The notes: a model not told the origin generated them from the letters alone. DNA of 64,000 nt from Maioricimonas rarisocia (GCF_007747795.1 NZ_CP036275.1:6626001-6690000); one strand, 5' to 3'. Counted from the first letter of the stretch, positions 1 through 10,497 are shown. Made by a program: numbers and translations.

Positions 1-555
1 CCGTGGCGAGCGGCATCACTTCCGTGGACATGCATGCATCCGATTCAAACCGGTTCGATTGCGCGGAACGGACGTGTCAGTCACAGTCTAGAGACGTCCA
101 ATCCGGGCTGGTAGTCACGCTGCGGGCCGTCACGGTCGTGGCGTTGCGCACCATCGGTTCCGGACGGATCCGCCCCGGCAGGATCGCAACAGGCACGACC
201 TTCCCGAAAACCAGAACAGAACGGAACGTTCCATTCAGCGACATAAGCAAACCAACCGATGAAATCGAAAGGAATCGATTTGACCTGTCCGCCGCGACTG
301 ATGGTCCCATTGACCAGTGGCTGTCGCGACCGGACCGGACCGCGTGTCTCGCGTCGAGCAGGGCCGAGTTTCGACCGGACCCCGGGCCGCATCCCGTCCG
401 CGTGGTACGGAAACCACCTGACTGGAGCCGGTGGAGCCACAGGCATCCCGCTGCCGAAGGCTCGCACAAACCCGTTAAGACTCCGCGAATCTCACAGACG
501 ACTCAGCAATTCGACCGTCCGGGACCGATCGGACCGTCCCGGCAGGGGGGCAAGG
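1..555. other. upstream region without a supported gene
   Basis: Long open frames cross this stretch on both strands, but their translations are Arg/Pro/Ser-rich and look like GC-driven shadows. The frame of the downstream HEAT/TPR lipoprotein is open back to 259, but a lipoprotein signal appears only from 556, so 259-555 is taken as leader. No tRNA, terminator or clear promoter was recognised. Part of an upstream gene may lie at the very left edge. Confidence 0.4.
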
Positions 556-2325
556 ATGCGAATTTCCTCGCGTTACACACTTTTGTTGGGACTTCCGCTG
601 GCCTGGCTGGCTACCGGATGCGCCACGTCGCCGCGAACGGCCAGTACGCCGCCGCAGGCCATCCAGTCGCAGCATGCCGTCTCGGACGCCCGGCTGCGAA
701 TCCTGGCACAGGAATTCGAGCGCCGCGGCCAGTACGACGAAGCCGCCGGTCTCTACCAGCGCTCGCTGCAGATCAATCCCAACCAGCCCGACGTTCAGCG
801 CAAGCTGCAGATGCTCGCCTCGCGCAGCCGTCTGCACCGCAAGTCGGCACCCGGCGCGGCTCCCGAAGCGGCGCCTGCGGAAACCATGATCGCCGGCAAG
901 GACGCGGCGGACGTCAGTCCGGCGCCCCCCGCAGCCACGCCTGAGCCTGCAATGGCCGCGGCAGCCGAGCAGGCCCCGGCACCGACCAACGTGACTCCGG
1001 CTTCGGCAACAGCAACAACCGGCCGGACGATCGCCACCGCCAATCTGCCGTCGAGCACTCTTCCGGACGAACCGGTCGAGGCAGAGGTCGCCAGCACCGA
1101 CATTCCTGCCCCATCAGCCCGGCCGTTCCCCGGAGCCGCGAGCGAACCAGCCGCGGTCGACACACCCGCTGAACCAACCGAAGCGATTGCAGCGGCCGCA
1201 CCGACGAGCGCCCCGGCCCAGGCCGAACAGGACATGTCAGGCGAGCTGCCGCGCATCATCGCCCGTCCGACGACGCCCCGGCCCGCCGTTGCAGCCACCG
1301 ATATCCGGCCCTCCGAGGTCGTTGAAGCGGCTGCACTCGCGCCTGCACCGGCCGGCAAAGCTTCGGTCGTCATCACGCCGATGAGTGACTTCGCGGGGAT
1401 CGACGTTGCGAAGGCCTCTGACGAAGCGACCGCGACCACTCCGATCGAAGCCACTGTGGGGGCCGGCTCAGACGACGATGCCACTCTCGTCGTCGCCGCA
1501 GACGCCGCCACTGAACAGGCCGTCACTGAACAGGCCGCCGTCGTAGAGCCGGCAGCCGACAGCGAAGCCGGTTCCAGCGAGAGCGTCTGGAAGCCGACGT
1601 CGCTGACCCGGCTCTGCAAGGATGCTCACGCGGCAGTCCTCACGCAGGTGGCCCGGCTGGACAGTGACGATCCGGCCGTCCGCAAGGACGCGCTGACCGA
1701 ACTGGCCCGGATGGGGCGGGCCGCCAGCACCGCCAGCCTTGCCGTCCGCACCCTGCAGAGCGATTCCGATCCCGCTGTGCGGGGACATGTCGCCTGGGCC
1801 ATGTGGTGCATCGACAACGATACGTGGAACTCCGTTCCGACGCTGCAGGAACTGCTCGGAAACGACGATCCGGAAGTCGTCCAGTTCGCCTGTTACGTGC
1901 TCGGCACAATGGGACAGGATGCCGCGGAGGCGATCCCGGAACTCGAACAGCTGATCGGCCGGGCCGACGGTGCCACCCGTCTGCATGCGGCAGAAGCCAC
2001 CGCCCGGATCGACGGTACCAACACTGCGGCCATCGACGTGCTGGTCGCGGCCCTGTCGGACGAGGCGGTGGAAACCCGGTGGCTGGCAGCCATTGCGCTC
2101 AGCTCGGCGTCCGACGCCACCTCCACCCGGGTCGTCGAAGCGCTCACAGCATCGCTCACCGACGAGTCGGCCGATGTCCGCTCGGCTGCGGCACTGAGCC
2201 TCGGTGGATTCGGCTCCGCTGCCGAAACCGCACGCCAGTCACTCGAATCGGTCAGCGAGAACGACGAACCGGTCGTGCAGGATGCCGCCCGCACGGCACT
2301 GGCGTGCATCGCACTGACGGAGTGA
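556..2325 (+). CDS. TPR/HEAT-repeat lipoprotein
   Basis: Predicted 589-aa lipoprotein. The ATG at 556 follows a G-rich ribosome site and opens a signal peptide with a lipobox (WLATGCAT, Cys near residue 22), so it is preferred over the longer frame from 259. Residues about 40-80 form one TPR-like unit (RRGQYDEAAGLYQRSLQINP). A long Ala/Pro/Thr-rich low-complexity linker follows to about residue 350. The C-terminal 230 residues are tandem HEAT-like helical repeats (DPAVRGHVAWAMW, DPEVVQFACYVLG, SADVRSAAALSLGG). Proteins of this kind are scaffolds; no enzymatic motif is visible. The function is unknown and no partner is indicated by the neighbours. The gene stands alone, with a hairpin after it. 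Confidence 0.8.
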   Translation: MRISSRYTLLLGLPLAWLATGCATSPRTASTPPQAIQSQHAVSDARLRILAQEFERRGQYDEAAGLYQRSLQINPNQPDVQRKLQMLASRSRLHRKSAPGAAPEAAPAETMIAGKDAADVSPAPPAATPEPAMAAAAEQAPAPTNVTPASATATTGRTIATANLPSSTLPDEPVEAEVASTDIPAPSARPFPGAASEPAAVDTPAEPTEAIAAAAPTSAPAQAEQDMSGELPRIIARPTTPRPAVAATDIRPSEVVEAAALAPAPAGKASVVITPMSDFAGIDVAKASDEATATTPIEATVGAGSDDDATLVVAADAATEQAVTEQAAVVEPAADSEAGSSESVWKPTSLTRLCKDAHAAVLTQVARLDSDDPAVRKDALTELARMGRAASTASLAVRTLQSDSDPAVRGHVAWAMWCIDNDTWNSVPTLQELLGNDDPEVVQFACYVLGTMGQDAAEAIPELEQLIGRADGATRLHAAEATARIDGTNTAAIDVLVAALSDEAVETRWLAAIALSSASDATSTRVVEALTASLTDESADVRSAAALSLGGFGSAAETARQSLESVSENDEPVVQDAARTALACIALTE

Positions 2326-2691
2326 CGCCGCCCGTCGCAGACCCGGATGAATTCCTCCAGACGCCGCCAGCCTGCAACCGGGTTCGCGGCGTCTGGTCGT
2401 TGACGGCGCCGCAAACGGGGCTGGAAAACGCTTCGGCAGTTGCTTACGATGAACCAGCAGTCGCAGACGCGGACTGGCGATTCTGCGATACTGCTTGTGC
2501 TCTTTGATCTTACGAAGCGCGACCGACGACCGTTCTGGTCGCGTTTCGAGGTTGGTTTCCACTGTCCGGAAACGATGCCCCTACCCGTATCGGGCCAGTG
2601 CGCTGACAGGCATCCTCAGAGTTGCTTCAGCCAGTCCGCCAGAACCTGACTCGGGCCCCAACTGCCGACGAACCCGCCGCACGGACCTTCA
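2326..2691. other. intergenic region before the PIN-TRAM gene
   Basis: Contains the hairpin at 2359-2394 and then about 300 bp with no convincing gene. Promoter elements for the PIN-TRAM gene presumably lie here, but none is clear enough to name. Confidence 0.4.
2359..2394 (+). terminator. hairpin after HEAT-repeat gene
   Basis: Nine-base-pair stem AGACGCCGC/GCGGCGTCT with an 18-nt loop, 34 bp after the stop at 2325. No T-run follows, so it could be a weak terminator or simply a 3' stabilising hairpin. Confidence 0.35.
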
Positions 2692-3732
2692 ATGCTCCTT
2701 TTGATCATCCGCGTCCTGTACGTCTGTGTGTGTACCGGTGCGCTGGCCACCTATACGCTCAGCACACACACAGGTGCCCCCAAAGTGGTGACGGAACACC
2801 CGGTCGGGTCGTTCCTGCTGATGCTCATCATCGCACTCTCCATCCTGCTGCTGGACCTCCTGATCCCCCGAAAGCGGGTCGAGGTCATCTCGGCGATTTA
2901 CTTCGGGCTGCTGATCGGCGTGTTACTGGCGTACCTGATGAACCTGGCCACGCAGCCGCTGTTCGCCATGCAGGAACTGTTCGGAGCCGAAGGGGAAGCG
3001 TTTCGCGGCGGAGCCACGCTGCTGTCGCTGATGATCCTGCCTTACCTGTGCATCACGTTCCTGCTGCAGACGAAGGACCAGTTCCGGTTCGTCATCCCCT
3101 ACGTCGAGTTTGCCCGCGAACTCAAAGGGGGACGTCCGATGATCCTCGACAGCAGCGCCCTCATTGACGGCCGCATCGCCGACGTGGTCGACACGAACGT
3201 CATCGATGCGCAGTTCGTGGTCCCGCAGTTCATCCTGCAGGAAGTGCAGGACATCGCCGACAGCCACGACAAGGTCCGCCGCAGCCGGGGCCGCCGCGGA
3301 CTCGACGTGCTTCGTCGACTGCAGCAGGACCCGAAGGTCGACATCAAGGTCCACGACGACGACACCAGCAAGGGGATGTCGGTCGACCAGCGGCTGATCG
3401 AGATTGCCAAGCAGCTCAACGGCCGGATCGTCACCAACGACCTCAACCTCAACAAGCTGGCCGGCGTGCAGGGAATCGACGTCATCAACCTCAACGACGT
3501 CTCCAACTCGCTCAAGCCGCGGTTTATCCCCGGCGAGCACGTGCGGCTCAAGATCATCAAGGAAGGCGAGGGGCCGGGCCAGGGGGTCGGCTACCTCGAC
3601 GACGGGACGATGGTCGTCGTCGATCAGGGAATCCGCGAAATCGGCAAGGAGGTCGATACGGTCGTGACCAGCGTGCTGCAGAACAGCGCCGGTCGCATGA
3701 TCTTCTGCCGACTCGCCGCCGAAGTGAAATGA
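2692..3732 (+). CDS. membrane-anchored PIN-TRAM domain protein (YacL-like)
   Basis: 346-aa protein. The N-terminal third (residues about 1-130) has about four hydrophobic segments. A PIN nuclease-like domain follows (about 150-270; [16 protein letters not shown], the acidic pair near [10 protein letters not shown], and [14 protein letters not shown] between them), then a TRAM domain (about 280-340; [23 protein letters not shown]). This order matches the YacL family, whose PIN domain is expected to act on RNA. Its target is unknown. The stop overlaps the start of the terpene cyclase gene (ATGA at 3729-3732), so the two are probably translationally coupled. No functional link between a PIN-TRAM protein and terpenoid synthesis is obvious from family knowledge. 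Confidence 0.88.
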   Translation: MLLLIIRVLYVCVCTGALATYTLSTHTGAPKVVTEHPVGSFLLMLIIALSILLLDLLIPRKRVEVISAIYFGLLIGVLLAYLMNLATQPLFAMQELFGAEGEAFRGGATLLSLMILPYLCITFLLQTKDQFRFVIPYVEFARELKGGRPMILDSSALIDGRIADVVDTNVIDAQFVVPQFILQEVQDIADSHDKVRRSRGRRGLDVLRRLQQDPKVDIKVHDDDTSKGMSVDQRLIEIAKQLNGRIVTNDLNLNKLAGVQGIDVINLNDVSNSLKPRFIPGEHVRLKIIKEGEGPGQGVGYLDDGTMVVVDQGIREIGKEVDTVVTSVLQNSAGRMIFCRLAAEVK

Positions 3733-5600
3733 GACCCTCCGACCCCGCCGATCGAATCGAGCAGGCCTTCCAGACAGTACGCGAGACGCTCCTTGCCGAT
3801 CGCAACCGGGCCGGACACTGGGAAGGGGAACTTTCCACTTCGGCCCTGTCGACCGCGACAGCCGTCATGGCTCTCGAGATGGTCCGTCGGGACGGCTCCT
3901 CTGCCGTTGCTTCGGCCGAGCAGATCGCGGAACTGATCGACGGCGGACTTCGCTGGCTCGCCTCCCACCAGAACGAAAACGGGGGATGGGGCGACACGAC
4001 GCTCAGCGTCAGCAACATCTCCACGTCGATGCTGGCTCACGCCGTCTTTCATGCGACGGGTCGCACCGACGACTTCCCCGACGTCGTCAAACGTGCTGCC
4101 GACTACGTCGACCGCTGCGGAGGAGTGCCGGCGGTCGTCGCCCGCTACGGCAAGGACCGGACGTTCTCCGTTCCGATCCTCACGCACTGTGCGCTGGCGG
4201 GACTCGTCGACTGGAAAGAGATCACGCCGCTGCCGTTCGAGCTCTCCTGCCTGCCGGCCCGATTCTACAAGACCGTCCGTCTGCCGGTCGTCAGCTACGC
4301 GCTGCCAGCGCTGATCGCCATCGGCCAGGTCCGACATCATCACCGCAAGCCGTGGTTTCTTCCCTGGCGGTGGGTTCGCAACGCCGCCCGCAAGCCGAGC
4401 CTGCGCGTGCTCGAACGGATCCAGCCCGAAGGGGGCGGCTTTCTCGAAGCGACCCCGCTGACCAGTTTCGTCACGATGAGTCTCGCCGGCATGGGGCTGG
4501 GCGATCACCCGGTCGCCCGCCGCGGACTGCAGTTCATCATCGACTCGGTCCGTCCGGATGGTTCGTGGCCGATTGACACGAATCTCGCCACCTGGGTGAC
4601 GACGCTGTCGGTCAACGCTCTGGAAGAGACGCTTCCCGCTGCCGACCGCGAGTCGATTGCCCGCTGGCTGCTCGAGCAGCAATACCGGACCGTTCACCCG
4701 TACACCAATGCCGACCCGGGTGGATGGGCCTGGACCGATCTGCCCGGCGGCGTACCTGATGCCGACGACACCCCCGGCGCGATGCTGGCGGTCATGCGGC
4801 TGTTTGCCGCGGCCGAACGGGACGGACAGTCTCCCGAGGCATGGTCGGTCGAAGGAACGACGGTCGACGCGTGTCTGACCAACGCTGCCCGGTGGCTGCT
4901 CGACCTGCAGAATCGCGACGGAGGCTGGCCGACCTTCTGTCGCGGGTGGGGGACGCTGCCGTTCGATCGCAGCTCCGCCGATATCACCGCCCACGGCCTG
5001 CGGGCCCTGCACGAATGGACCGCATGGTGTGCGGCACGCTCGGGATGCAACACCGCCGACGAAGTGTCCGGTCTGCTCCGTCGCGCCCGATCCGCGATCC
5101 AGCGGGGATTCCAGTTTCTGTCGTGCCGCCAGCGCGAAGACGGCTCCTGGCTGCCTCTGTGGTTCGGCAACCAGTTTGGAACGGATGACGAGAATCCGCT
5201 CTACGGAACAACTCGGGTACTGGCCGCGTACCGCGACTGTGCGAGAATGGACGCGCCCGCCGCGCGCCGCGGGTTCGACTGGCTGCGGAGTCAGCAGAAC
5301 GAAGACGGCGGCTGGGGCGGAGCACGTGGAATTCCGTCGAGTGTGGAAGAGACCGCTCTGGCAACAGAGATCCTGCTGGCCGATCCGGCCGGACAGGAAC
5401 ACGCCCTTCGGGGTCTCGACTGGCTCGTCGAACGAATCGAGGACGGTCGCTGGACTGCCCCGACCCCCATTGGTTTCTATTTCGCCAAATTATGGTATTT
5501 TGAGCGATTGTACCCGATGGTGTTTACGGTGGCGGCTTTGCGGCAAGCCCGCGAGCAGGCCACGTCCGGTACCGCGCCCGCACTGACAGAACAGATGTAG
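3729..5600 (+). CDS. class II terpene cyclase, squalene-hopene cyclase-like
   Basis: 623-aa protein of the prenyltransferase/squalene-cyclase repeat superfamily. The protonating motif DADDTPG lies at residues 344-350 (DxDD of class II cyclases). QW-type repeats are visible at about 81-88 (QNENGGWG), 275-281 (RPDGSWP), 394-403 ([10 protein letters not shown]), 468-480 ([13 protein letters not shown]) and 523-531 (QNEDGGWGG). The C-terminus has the GFYFAKLWY...YP segment typical of squalene-hopene cyclases. Its length is close to that of bacterial enzymes (about 630 aa). Expected role: acid-initiated cyclisation of a linear polyprene such as squalene at the membrane. DxDDTP rather than DxDDTA makes the exact product uncertain. 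The start overlaps the PIN-TRAM stop by 4 bp, and a polyprenyl synthase fusion follows 77 bp downstream, so substrate supply and cyclisation may be linked. Confidence 0.88.
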   Translation: MRPSDPADRIEQAFQTVRETLLADRNRAGHWEGELSTSALSTATAVMALEMVRRDGSSAVASAEQIAELIDGGLRWLASHQNENGGWGDTTLSVSNISTSMLAHAVFHATGRTDDFPDVVKRAADYVDRCGGVPAVVARYGKDRTFSVPILTHCALAGLVDWKEITPLPFELSCLPARFYKTVRLPVVSYALPALIAIGQVRHHHRKPWFLPWRWVRNAARKPSLRVLERIQPEGGGFLEATPLTSFVTMSLAGMGLGDHPVARRGLQFIIDSVRPDGSWPIDTNLATWVTTLSVNALEETLPAADRESIARWLLEQQYRTVHPYTNADPGGWAWTDLPGGVPDADDTPGAMLAVMRLFAAAERDGQSPEAWSVEGTTVDACLTNAARWLLDLQNRDGGWPTFCRGWGTLPFDRSSADITAHGLRALHEWTAWCAARSGCNTADEVSGLLRRARSAIQRGFQFLSCRQREDGSWLPLWFGNQFGTDDENPLYGTTRVLAAYRDCARMDAPAARRGFDWLRSQQNEDGGWGGARGIPSSVEETALATEILLADPAGQEHALRGLDWLVERIEDGRWTAPTPIGFYFAKLWYFERLYPMVFTVAALRQAREQATSGTAPALTEQM

Positions 5601-5677
5601 ACCCTCCCGCATTCCCGCCGTTCGTTCCCAACGAACAGTGGTCTGCCAACGCATTCGAGTCCATCGAGGAGCCCGCC

Positions 5678-7564
5678 TTGGATATTGCCTCCCGCGCCGA
5701 TCAGATTGGCTGGACCGAGAATCCACAGGCTGCAGATGGCGCGGAACCTCCCCCGGCAGCCGAGTCTGCAGACGAACAGAACGGCAAGCCCCAACGTCGC
5801 AAGGGGCGCCGCCGCAGTACCAGCCATTTGAAGGCCGTCCCCGAGACGCTCAAGCTGCGCGAAGAGATCAAGGCGGCTGCGGAACGCTTCATCGAGCCGA
5901 TCGACAAGTCGCAGCCCTTCACCCGCGACGAACTCGAACAGCTGGGACGGAAGTTCCTCGAACAGATCGGCCAGCCCGAGAAGTACCTGGGCTTCGTGAT
6001 GGTGATGCTGGGGAACTTCTTCTGGAAGCGACAGCTGCTGGCGATTCCCTTCGAACGGCGCATGCTGCTGCTTCCCCACTGCCTCAAGCATGCCGAAGGC
6101 TGCCCCGCCGAGTACGACGAGTTCGGTCTCGACTGCGAGAAGTGCGGTGCCTGCTCGATCGCCGATTACAAGGTGCGGGCCGAACAGCTCGGCTACAAGG
6201 TCCTGGTCGCCGAGGGCTCGCCGATCGTCCTGAAGATCATCGTTGAAGGGTACGTGGACGGCATCGTTGGCGTTGCCTGCCTGAACGTCCTCGAGAAGGC
6301 AATCGACAAGATCCTGCTGGCGGGTGTTCCTTCGTACGCCATTCCACTGCACTCCGGCGACTGCAAGAACACCACGCTCGACGAAGCCTGGGTGTGGGAC
6401 GTCCTCGAAAAGTACGAACCGCTCCCCGAACCGCAGACAAACAGCTACGTCCCGATGATGCGGGAATCGAACCGGCTGTTCACCGAACGGTTCGACACGC
6501 TCGTTCCGCGACTGCGAAGCAATACGCCCGAGAAGGCCGCCAGCCCGCTCGGCCAGACCGAAGACGCCGCCTACGACTGGCTGGCGAACGGCGGGAAACG
6601 GTTCCGACCGTTCATCACGCTCGCCGCGTTTGATGCCGCTTCCGAAGGTAACCGCCTCAAGGCGGCGGCCGATGAGCAGGATGCCGCCACGTTCGGCGAC
6701 GACGTCAGTCGGGTGGCGATTGCCATCGAGACGTTCCACAAGGCCTCACTCGTTCACGACGACATTCAGGATGACGACCTGTTCCGCTACGGTCGTCAGA
6801 CACTGCATCGCAGCCATGGTCTGGGGCCGGCGATCAACATTGGTGACTACCTCATCGGTCTGGGGTACCGGCTGGTCAACTCGACCGCGAAGACGCTGGG
6901 ACCGGACGTCGCCTGCGACATCGTCGACAACATGGCCTCGGCCCATATCCGGCTGTGCGACGGGCAGGGAGCCGAAATGGCCTGGCAGAACGCTCCCGAC
7001 TGGAACATCTCGCCGCTCGACGCCCTGCAGATCTACGCTCTCAAGACGTCCCCCGCCTTCGAAGCGGCCCTGTACGCCGGGCTCCGTATGGCCGGGCCGA
7101 TTGATGCGTACGCCGAGGTGATCCCCCAGTTCTGTCGGCAGCTTGGCGTGGGCTTCCAGATCCTCAACGATCTGAACGACTGGCGGGGGGATCAGAACAA
7201 CAAGCTCGTCGCCGGCCAGGACGCACTCGCACTGCGTCCGACGGTTCTGCTGGCCCTGGCCCTGCAGTCCGCCAGCGACGAACAGAAACGGGATCTCGAA
7301 CAGATTCTCGGGTCCGCCGAGGAAGACGATCAGCTTCGCCTGGGGCGTCTCCGTCGCATCTTCTCGGCGACGGGTGCGTTCGAGAAAGCCCGGGCACTGG
7401 TCGACAAGTCCCGGCAGCGGGCCGAAGCGATTGCCGACGACGTCGAGCCGGAAGAGCTTCGCAAGCTGCTGTACTTCCTCGTCGATACCGTGCTTGCCGA
7501 AGAAGACGAGCCGCTCCCCGTGGCCGACGAGTCGCAGCCGCTGGTCAGCCTGCCGATCGTCTGA
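5678..7564 (+). CDS. DUF116 / polyprenyl synthase fusion protein
   Basis: 628-aa two-domain protein. Residues about 55-250 resemble DUF116, with a conserved cysteine set (LLPHCLK at C135, C142, then CEKCGAC at C153, C156, C159) that may bind a metal or cluster. Residues about 290-620 are a trans-isoprenyl diphosphate synthase: GGKRFRP at 305-311, first Asp-rich motif DDIQDD at 361-366, and the second motif NDLNDWRGD at about 497-505. Expected reaction: head-to-tail condensation of IPP with allylic diphosphates; chain length cannot be read safely. The start is TTG at 5678 after GAGG; upstream residues in other frames give nothing. It lies 77 bp after the terpene cyclase and ends in a strong bidirectional terminator. 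The DUF116 half has no established function. Confidence 0.88.
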   Translation: MDIASRADQIGWTENPQAADGAEPPPAAESADEQNGKPQRRKGRRRSTSHLKAVPETLKLREEIKAAAERFIEPIDKSQPFTRDELEQLGRKFLEQIGQPEKYLGFVMVMLGNFFWKRQLLAIPFERRMLLLPHCLKHAEGCPAEYDEFGLDCEKCGACSIADYKVRAEQLGYKVLVAEGSPIVLKIIVEGYVDGIVGVACLNVLEKAIDKILLAGVPSYAIPLHSGDCKNTTLDEAWVWDVLEKYEPLPEPQTNSYVPMMRESNRLFTERFDTLVPRLRSNTPEKAASPLGQTEDAAYDWLANGGKRFRPFITLAAFDAASEGNRLKAAADEQDAATFGDDVSRVAIAIETFHKASLVHDDIQDDDLFRYGRQTLHRSHGLGPAINIGDYLIGLGYRLVNSTAKTLGPDVACDIVDNMASAHIRLCDGQGAEMAWQNAPDWNISPLDALQIYALKTSPAFEAALYAGLRMAGPIDAYAEVIPQFCRQLGVGFQILNDLNDWRGDQNNKLVAGQDALALRPTVLLALALQSASDEQKRDLEQILGSAEEDDQLRLGRLRRIFSATGAFEKARALVDKSRQRAEAIADDVEPEELRKLLYFLVDTVLAEEDEPLPVADESQPLVSLPIV

Positions 7565-7625
7565 GTCCGATCCGCTTCACTGGTGCCGGCCTGCCGCCCG
7601 CAACAGGTTTTCCCACCGCGCATAG

Positions 7626-7668
7626 ACAAACAGCGACGCAGGTCAGACGCTTGCGTCGCTGTTTCGTT
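7626..7668. terminator. bidirectional intrinsic terminator
   Basis: Perfect 13-bp stem AAACAGCGACGCA/TGCGTCGCTGTTT (7628-7640 with 7652-7664) and an 11-nt loop. It lies between the convergent prenyl synthase (plus) and DUF309 (minus) genes. T-rich on one side and A-rich on the other, it can serve both strands. Confidence 0.8.
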
Positions 7669-7706
7669 GACAGTTCTCTCTGGCCGCAGCGGCGAATCCG
7701 CCGGCT

Positions 7707-8267
7707 TCAGGAGAGCGGAATCGGCTCGGGAAGCAGCAGGAACGGGAACACCCGTAGCGGGCGTCCAGGTTCCAGTTCCGCGGGATACACGAGCTGGGCG
7801 GCCCGGTCTGCGGCAAACTGCAGCGTCGTGAATTCCAGACCGCAGAACCGGTCCTGGTCCGATTCGGCAGCGACGTCGGCGAACACTTCACCGGCCGAAG
7901 CCGCGTGACGCCGGACACCATGGATACTCTCTTCGCGGACCTTGATTCCGGCGGCGGCCAGCTTCACCAGCCCCTTCAGGAATCGCCCCACGGTCGTATC
8001 CGGACCGGACGCACGCCACAGGCGATCCCATTCATCATGAGCTTCCCAGTAGAAGCCCAGATTGAAGAAGTCGAGAGCCAGCAGGTACGAGCGGTTCTCG
8101 GCCCAGCGTTCTTCGTGCAGGGGACGCGGCTGGGGCGGCTTGCGGTTGTAACTGTGACCGCGCGGATCGCGATAAGGGTGGGGTGTCCCCCGCCCGGGAA
8201 TGTGCGTATACCGCGGCAGCTCAGTTGCAGGTAGCAGTCGAACAAATTTGGCAGCGCTCTGCGCCAT
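7707..8267 (-). CDS. DUF309 domain protein
   Basis: 186 aa. The signature [18 protein letters not shown] at about residues 62-79 is characteristic of DUF309, a small helical family with unknown biochemical role. The ATG at 8267 is chosen because GGAGAG lies just upstream on the minus strand; the frame is open further upstream (to 8390) but without a ribosome site. The gene is convergent with the DUF116-prenyl synthase gene and divergent from the flagellar operon. There is no signal peptide. Nothing in the context indicates its job. Confidence 0.82.
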   Translation of the reverse strand: MAQSAAKFVRLLPATELPRYTHIPGRGTPHPYRDPRGHSYNRKPPQPRPLHEERWAENRSYLLALDFFNLGFYWEAHDEWDRLWRASGPDTTVGRFLKGLVKLAAAGIKVREESIHGVRRHAASAGEVFADVAAESDQDRFCGLEFTTLQFAADRAAQLVYPAELEPGRPLRVFPFLLLPEPIPLS

Positions 8268-8948
8268 CCGTACTCTCTCCGGACAACGAGACTGAAAAAA
8301 ATGGTATGGACGCACGTGTCGCACGGCAGCTTGACGGCCCTGCGGCGCACATTCCGCGCCAGTCAAGCAGGCGACGCCGACAGACGTCATGGGTATTCGA
8401 CGAACTTCATCAACGCCTCACAAAGAGACATTGGTTAATTGAGTTCGACTTTCAACAGGCAGGTGTGAATCGCCGGGGCACTAAAGGGGGCGGTCATCGG
8501 GGACCGGTCAGTACCCCGCACAGTCGCTGGAACCTCCATGGGTCCACGCTACGCAACTTCCATGTCTTGAAGCGAGTTGCGCTCTTCACATGACGTTCCT
8601 ATTAGACGCGACCGCTCCCGGCGTGAACAGACCGATTTCGCGTTTTTCGGCCGAAAACCGCGAAATTAGCCGCCCAGAACCGTCCCCAACCGCCTCGGGA
8701 TTCACCGGAAACCTGTGCACTTTTCCTCATCCTTTCTCCCGGGCGAACCGGCCCTCATCTGTCCGGCAAATTGCGATTCGCGCTTCCCAACTGCGCCCCC
8801 AGGTCTGGTCAAGATCTGTTCCGCCTCAGTCCTCCCAACCGGCAGGATCTGCAGGATCGGGTTGACCCATTTCCGGAGGCGTCGTATACAGCCGCGCTGA
8901 CCACCCGCGTCCGCCAACCGGCGGCCCCTCACGGATGAGGACCTCGCT
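8268..8948. other. divergent intergenic region upstream of fliO
   Basis: About 680 bp between the DUF309 start and fliO. It must hold the promoter of the flagellar export operon. One strong dyad is visible (8635-8666, listed separately). No clear sigma-28 or sigma-54 promoter was found by eye. Short ORFs here have no recognisable content. Confidence 0.45.
8635..8666. promoter_or_regulatory. 32-bp inverted repeat upstream of fliO operon
   Basis: Two 16-bp arms (ATTTCGCGTTTTTCGG and CCGAAAACCGCGAAAT) abut with one mismatch and no spacer, about 283 bp before the fliO start. The symmetric, loop-free layout fits a protein-binding operator better than a terminator. The binding protein is unknown. 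Confidence 0.45.
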
Positions 8949-9767
8949 TTGCGAATCTGCCCGAACGCCGGCCCCCGCCACCGGATCTTCCCGTCGCCGC
9001 TCGCCGCCGGTCTGCTGCTCCTCCTGTGCGGAACATGGAGCGGGTTGGCTTCGGCTCAGCCCGGGACGTCTCGGGGAACGGCCCGCGTTCTGGTCAATGG
9101 CGGCGATCGGCCGGTCGAGGTTCCGGCTCCCATTCAGGCTCCCCCGCGGATTGCTGCTCCCTCGCCGCTCCCCTTCGATCGTCGTCCTGCCAGCACGGCC
9201 GACGACGCAGGCGACAGCCCGGATCGTGCCACCGGCGACGTCACGCCGTCTGAAACGGAGGGGCGTACGCCGATCCGTCGCGAGGAGGGCGCCGGGACGG
9301 ACATATCGCAGCGCACGGCGACCCCCATGTGGCTCGGCGTTCTGATTATTGCCGGCACGCTCGCTGGGGTCCTGCTGCTCGTACGCTTCGGCCGCCGGCT
9401 GCAGCCAGGTCCTCCGGAGCTTCCGACCGAAGCGCTGCGGCAGCTCGGCCAGCAGCGTCTCTCGCCGCAGCTGACGCTGCACCTGATGCAGGTGGGTGAA
9501 CGGGTGCTGCTGGTGGGGGTCGGTTCGGACGGAGCCCGTACCCTCACCGAGATCGACGACCCTGCCGAGATCCAGCAGATCGTCGGCTACTGCCGCAGCG
9601 GACAGGGTTCTGCTGCGTCGACCGGCCGCAAGCCGCTGCTCGCCTGGGCGTCGAAGAATCGCCCGCTCCGCGACGACGCGACACCCTCGGATGCATCCCT
9701 CCATCGTTCCGACTGGATGGGCCGCGCCGGCGTGGCGACGGCCGAACGGGGGACGTCTGATGGATAG
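8949..9767 (+). CDS. fliO: FliO-like flagellar export protein
   Basis: 272 aa. An N-terminal signal-like hydrophobic segment (about 17-35) is followed by a Pro/Ala-rich periplasmic linker, a transmembrane helix at about 127-146 (MWLGVLIIAGTLAGVLLLV) and a cytoplasmic domain with the FliO pattern (LSPQLTLHLMQVGERVLLVGV...LTEIDDP). FliO assists assembly of the FliP/Q/R export gate in the inner membrane. The start is a TTG at 8949; an ATG at 8935 is out of frame. The stop overlaps the fliP start by 8 bp. The order fliO-P-Q-R-flhB confirms the call. The N-terminal region is longer than in E. coli FliO, a poorly conserved family. Confidence 0.82.
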   Translation: MRICPNAGPRHRIFPSPLAAGLLLLLCGTWSGLASAQPGTSRGTARVLVNGGDRPVEVPAPIQAPPRIAAPSPLPFDRRPASTADDAGDSPDRATGDVTPSETEGRTPIRREEGAGTDISQRTATPMWLGVLIIAGTLAGVLLLVRFGRRLQPGPPELPTEALRQLGQQRLSPQLTLHLMQVGERVLLVGVGSDGARTLTEIDDPAEIQQIVGYCRSGQGSAASTGRKPLLAWASKNRPLRDDATPSDASLHRSDWMGRAGVATAERGTSDG

Positions 9768-10497
9768 CGTGGCGACGTGGTCGTCGGACGCACTGCTGGC
9801 CCCCGGAGCGCTCGGGCCGACGCTGAAGATGTTCCTGCTCTTCAGCGTGCTCAGCCTCGTTCCGTCATTGCTGATCATGACGACCTGCTATGTCCGCATC
9901 GCGGTCGTTCTCGGAATCCTGCGGCAGGCATGGGGCATTCAGCAGTTTCCTCCGCAGAACGTCATCGCCGGCCTGAGCCTGATGCTCTCGGCAACCGTCA
10001 TGTGGCCGGTCTGGTCGACCGCCTACGAGCAGGGAATCCGCCCTTACACCGAGGGGACGTACAGCACCGACGACGAGCGCCGCGCCGCCTTCAGCACTGC
10101 GGTGACAGACACGCTCACCCCCATCCGAGACTTCATGAGCCGGCAGATCGAAGCGACCGGCAACGAAGCAGCCATCGACCTGCTGATGCAGTACCACGCG
10201 CAGGCCAGCGGCAAGCCTGCCGATGCCCCGGCGTACTACGAAGACGTTCCGCTGTCGGTGCTGCTGCCGGCCTACATGCTCAGCGAGCTGAAGACGGCGT
10301 TCGTGATCGGCATTCAGTTGTTCCTGCCGTTTGTCATCATCGACCTGGTCGTCGCCGCGATTACGGCTGCTTCCGGCCTGGCGATGCTGCCACCGACGCT
10401 GGTGTCGCTGCCGCTGAAGCTGCTGCTGTTCGTGCTGATCGACGGCTGGTACCTGACGGTCGAGCTGCTGCTCAACAGCATCCAGCCACTCGGCTGA
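9760..10497 (+). CDS. fliP: flagellar export gate protein FliP
   Basis: 245 aa, the usual FliP length. Family landmarks are clear: LLIMTTCYVRIAVVLGILRQAWG near residues 38-60, QFPPQNVIAGLSLML, LLPAYMLSELKTAFVIGIQLFLPFVIIDLVVA and the C-terminal helix LLLFVLIDGWYLTVELL. FliP forms the core of the export gate with FliQ and FliR and acts in the inner membrane. The ATG at 9760 overlaps the fliO stop; the frame is open upstream to 9496, but that part is fliO shadow. fliQ begins 28 bp downstream. Confidence 0.95.
   Translation: MDSVATWSSDALLAPGALGPTLKMFLLFSVLSLVPSLLIMTTCYVRIAVVLGILRQAWGIQQFPPQNVIAGLSLMLSATVMWPVWSTAYEQGIRPYTEGTYSTDDERRAAFSTAVTDTLTPIRDFMSRQIEATGNEAAIDLLMQYHAQASGKPADAPAYYEDVPLSVLLPAYMLSELKTAFVIGIQLFLPFVIIDLVVAAITAASGLAMLPPTLVSLPLKLLLFVLIDGWYLTVELLLNSIQPLG

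Noticed and set aside
3-944. Long plus-strand frame at the left edge
   Set aside because: It overlaps the HEAT/TPR lipoprotein in another frame, has Arg/Ser/Pro-rich low-complexity content and no recognisable domain or ribosome site.
3624-5402. 592-codon minus-strand frame opposite the terpene cyclase
   Set aside because: Antisense shadow of a GC-rich gene; the plus-strand frame has catalytic and QW motifs.
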